From positions 1-6,815 of the forward strand of contig JADMIN010000133.1 in NCBI GenBank assembly GCA_015478575.1: a stretch of DNA of 6,815 bases, in the 5' to 3' direction. Positions within the stretch are counted from its first letter, which is position 1. Every line of letters begins with the position of its first letter. A model generated the notes under the pieces. It had not been told where the DNA came from. It was given only the letters and a program-made list of their open reading frames with translations, and made no database searches. This DNA comes from Ktedonobacterales bacterium. GTDB lineage: Bacteria; Chloroflexota; Ktedonobacteria; Ktedonobacterales; JADMIN01. A program made the position numbers and the translations under genes. Below are positions 5,674 to 6,815 of the stretch, in pieces.

Positions 5674-6722
5674 TCGACGCGCAATCCCTCGCCAGCCAGC
5701 GCCTCCCCGACGCGCCGCGCAGGCACGCCCGCCGCGCCCAGCGCCGCCAGCGCCTCCGCGCCGACCTCCGGGGCCACCGCCACGAACAGCCCTCCCGAGG
5801 TCTGGGGATCGAAGAGCAAGAGGCGATCCACATCCGTGATGTGCCCCGCGTAGATGACGTGGGACGCGAGCGCGTCGGCGTTGCGGCCCGTGCCGCCAGG
5901 TATGTGGCCCGCCTGAGCATAGTGCCGCGCACCGGGCAGCCAGGCGATGGATGCCAGCTCGATGCGCAGGGCGACACCGCTCTGCGCGGCCATCTCCCAG
6001 GCATGGCCGAGCAGGCTATAGCCGGTGATATCGGTGCAGGCATGGACGGCGGACCCCAGCGCGCGCAGGACACGCGCCGCGGCGGCATTGAGCGTCGCCA
6101 TGCTGGCGATGGCCGCGGCCAGATGTTCCTCGCTGGCCGCCTCCGCCTTGGCCGCGGTCGTAATCACCCCCGTGCCCAGCGGCTTCGTGAGCAATAGGGC
6201 GTCACCCGGTCGCGCGCCGCCCTTGGTGAAGAGATGCGCTGGATGGACCGTGCCAATGGCCGCCAGTCCATACTTCGGCTCGGCATCGGTCAGTGAATGC
6301 CCACCCGCGATCACCGCGCCGGCCTCACGCACCTTCTCCGCGCCGCCCCGCAGGATCTCGCCCAGAATGGCCAGATCCAGGTCGGCGGGCCAGCCGACTA
6401 GGTTGAGGCAGAAGAGCGGCTCGCCCCCCATCGCGTAGATGTCGCTGAGCGCATTGGCCGCGGCAATCGCGCCGAAGGCAAAGGGATCATCCACCACGGG
6501 CGGGAAGAAATCCGTCGTGGCGACGATGGCTTGCTCATCACTGAGGCGATAGACGGCGGCGTCGTCAGCGTGGCCCAGCCCGACGAGCAGATCGGCGGAG
6601 GCGGCGCCAAAGGTCGCGGCGAGTGGACGCAACACGTGCGCCAGGGCATCAATGCCCATCTTCGACGCTCAGCCAGCGCAACTCGCCAGCGTTGTCAGCC
6701 GGATCCGCCTTCCCGGCGCCAT
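5670..6722 (-). CDS. selD: Selenide, water dikinase (selenophosphate synthetase), probable selenoprotein with in-frame UGA
   Basis: SelD makes selenophosphate from selenide and ATP, the selenium donor for selenocysteine and selenouridine. The longest uninterrupted frame begins at 6659, but the family N-terminus continues upstream across a TGA at 6669-6671. From ATG 6722 it reads MAPGRRIRLTTLASCAGUAS then KMGIDALAHVL, giving 350 residues with Sec18 and Lys21. This is the Cys/Sec-x-x-Lys spacing of the E. coli catalytic pair Cys17/Lys20. AAGGGAG lies seven bases before this ATG; the Met at 6659 has no such site. Other motifs are GHADDAAVY (50-58), TTDFFPPVVDDPFAFG (69-84), ANALSDIYAMGG (90-100), AGGHSLTDAEPKYG (139-152), HACTDITGYSLLGHAWEMA (227-245) and DPQTSGGL (305-312). 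The gene overlaps rnc by four bases. Use of Sec implies SelA, SelB and tRNA-Sec elsewhere in the genome; none is in this window. SelD identity is certain; Sec decoding is strong inference. Confidence 0.93.
6644..6671 (-). promoter_or_regulatory. Sec UGA codon and candidate bacterial SECIS hairpin in selD
   Basis: The TGA (6669-6671) is followed after 11 bases by GGGCA-TTGA-TGCCC (6644-6657), a five-base-pair stem with a four-base loop containing a G. Bacterial SECIS elements are short hairpins inside the coding region shortly after the UGA, with a G near the start of the loop, where SelB binds. The position fits at the short end of the usual range, but the stem is short and the G is the third loop base. 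The hairpin is a reasonable candidate, not a proven element. Confidence 0.45.
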
Positions 6723-6727
6723 ACGCT

Positions 6728-6736
6728 CGCTCCCTT
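6728..6736 (-). promoter_or_regulatory. Ribosome binding site that decides the selD start
   Basis: Minus-strand AAGGGAGCG contains a good Shine-Dalgarno core (AAGGGAG, plus-strand 6730-6736) seven bases before ATG 6722. This supports starting selD upstream of the in-frame TGA. It lies only about 15 bases from the tandem repeat array. Confidence 0.65.
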
Positions 6737-6750
6737 CATGCGCGTGTGCG

Positions 6751-6815
6751 CTTCCCCGACGCGCTTCCCCGACGCGCTTCCCCGACGCGCTTCCCCGACG
6801 CGCTTCCCCGACGCG
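6751..6815. repeat. Tandem array of a 13-bp repeat, five perfect copies to the window edge
   Basis: cttccccgacgcg repeats five times without a mismatch (6751-6763, 6764-6776, 6777-6789, 6790-6802, 6803-6815), and the three bases before it match the unit end. The array reaches the window edge, so its true length is unknown. It has no spacers, so it is not a CRISPR. It occupies the region just upstream of the selD ribosome binding site, so the selD promoter must lie in or beyond it. The unit has no stop codon on the minus strand. Confidence 0.95.

Noticed and set aside
5628..6197. Plus-strand open frame opposite selD and rnc
   Set aside because: It is a shadow of two clearly identified genes, with low-complexity Arg/Ala-rich translation.
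5670..6659. selD starting at the internal Met at 6659
   Set aside because: It would remove the catalytic Cys/Sec and Lys, has no properly spaced ribosome binding site, and leaves the strongly SelD-like upstream sequence unexplained.
6751..6815. CRISPR array
   Set aside because: Repeats are only 13 bp and directly adjacent, with no spacers.

Overview
The window looks like a stretch of a GC-rich bacterial chromosome. A Hint-type polymorphic toxin, a tetratricopeptide-repeat (TPR) protein, a ParE/RelE-type toxin-antitoxin pair and a selenocysteine-containing SelD together are compatible with Chloroflexota. That assignment is inference from gene style only; there is no rRNA or other phylogenetic marker here.

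Left part (1-1887, + strand): an accessory toxin locus. A reading frame entering from the left edge carries most of a Hint autoprocessing domain ending in the cleavage motif VVHNC, followed by a toxin tip of about 120 residues that I cannot assign to a family. Next come a 280-bp spacer with a 15-bp perfect inverted repeat enclosing a consensus -10 box, a 121-residue gene placed like a cognate immunity gene, and a truncated second copy of the Hint core. The second copy matches the first at 38 of 38 residues, although 9 codons differ silently. Base composition drops from very GC-rich in the Hint part to about half GC in the tip and immunity gene, as expected for an exchangeable toxin/immunity module on a conserved carrier.

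Middle part (1912-4664, - strand): a 670-residue TPR protein of unknown partner, then a type II toxin-antitoxin pair. The antitoxin is intact. The toxin gene overlaps its end and is broken by a one-base deletion in a run of C, so the sequence predicts an antitoxin without an active partner.

Right part (4805-6815, - strand): housekeeping genes. They are tRNA-Thr(CGU) with a plausible own promoter, rnc (RNase III) and selD (selenophosphate synthetase). selD and rnc overlap by four bases (ATGA) and are probably translationally coupled. The true selD start lies 63 bases upstream of the longest uninterrupted frame: an in-frame TGA falls exactly at the catalytic Cys/Sec position, three residues before the conserved Lys, so this SelD is very probably a selenoprotein. 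A short hairpin just after the TGA could be its SECIS element. Immediately upstream of the selD ribosome binding site lie five perfect copies of a 13-bp repeat that run to the window edge.

The most noteworthy items are the hidden selenocysteine N-terminus of SelD, the toxin/immunity module with its unassigned tip and duplicated Hint core, and a Ser in place of a normally catalytic Asp in RNase III.
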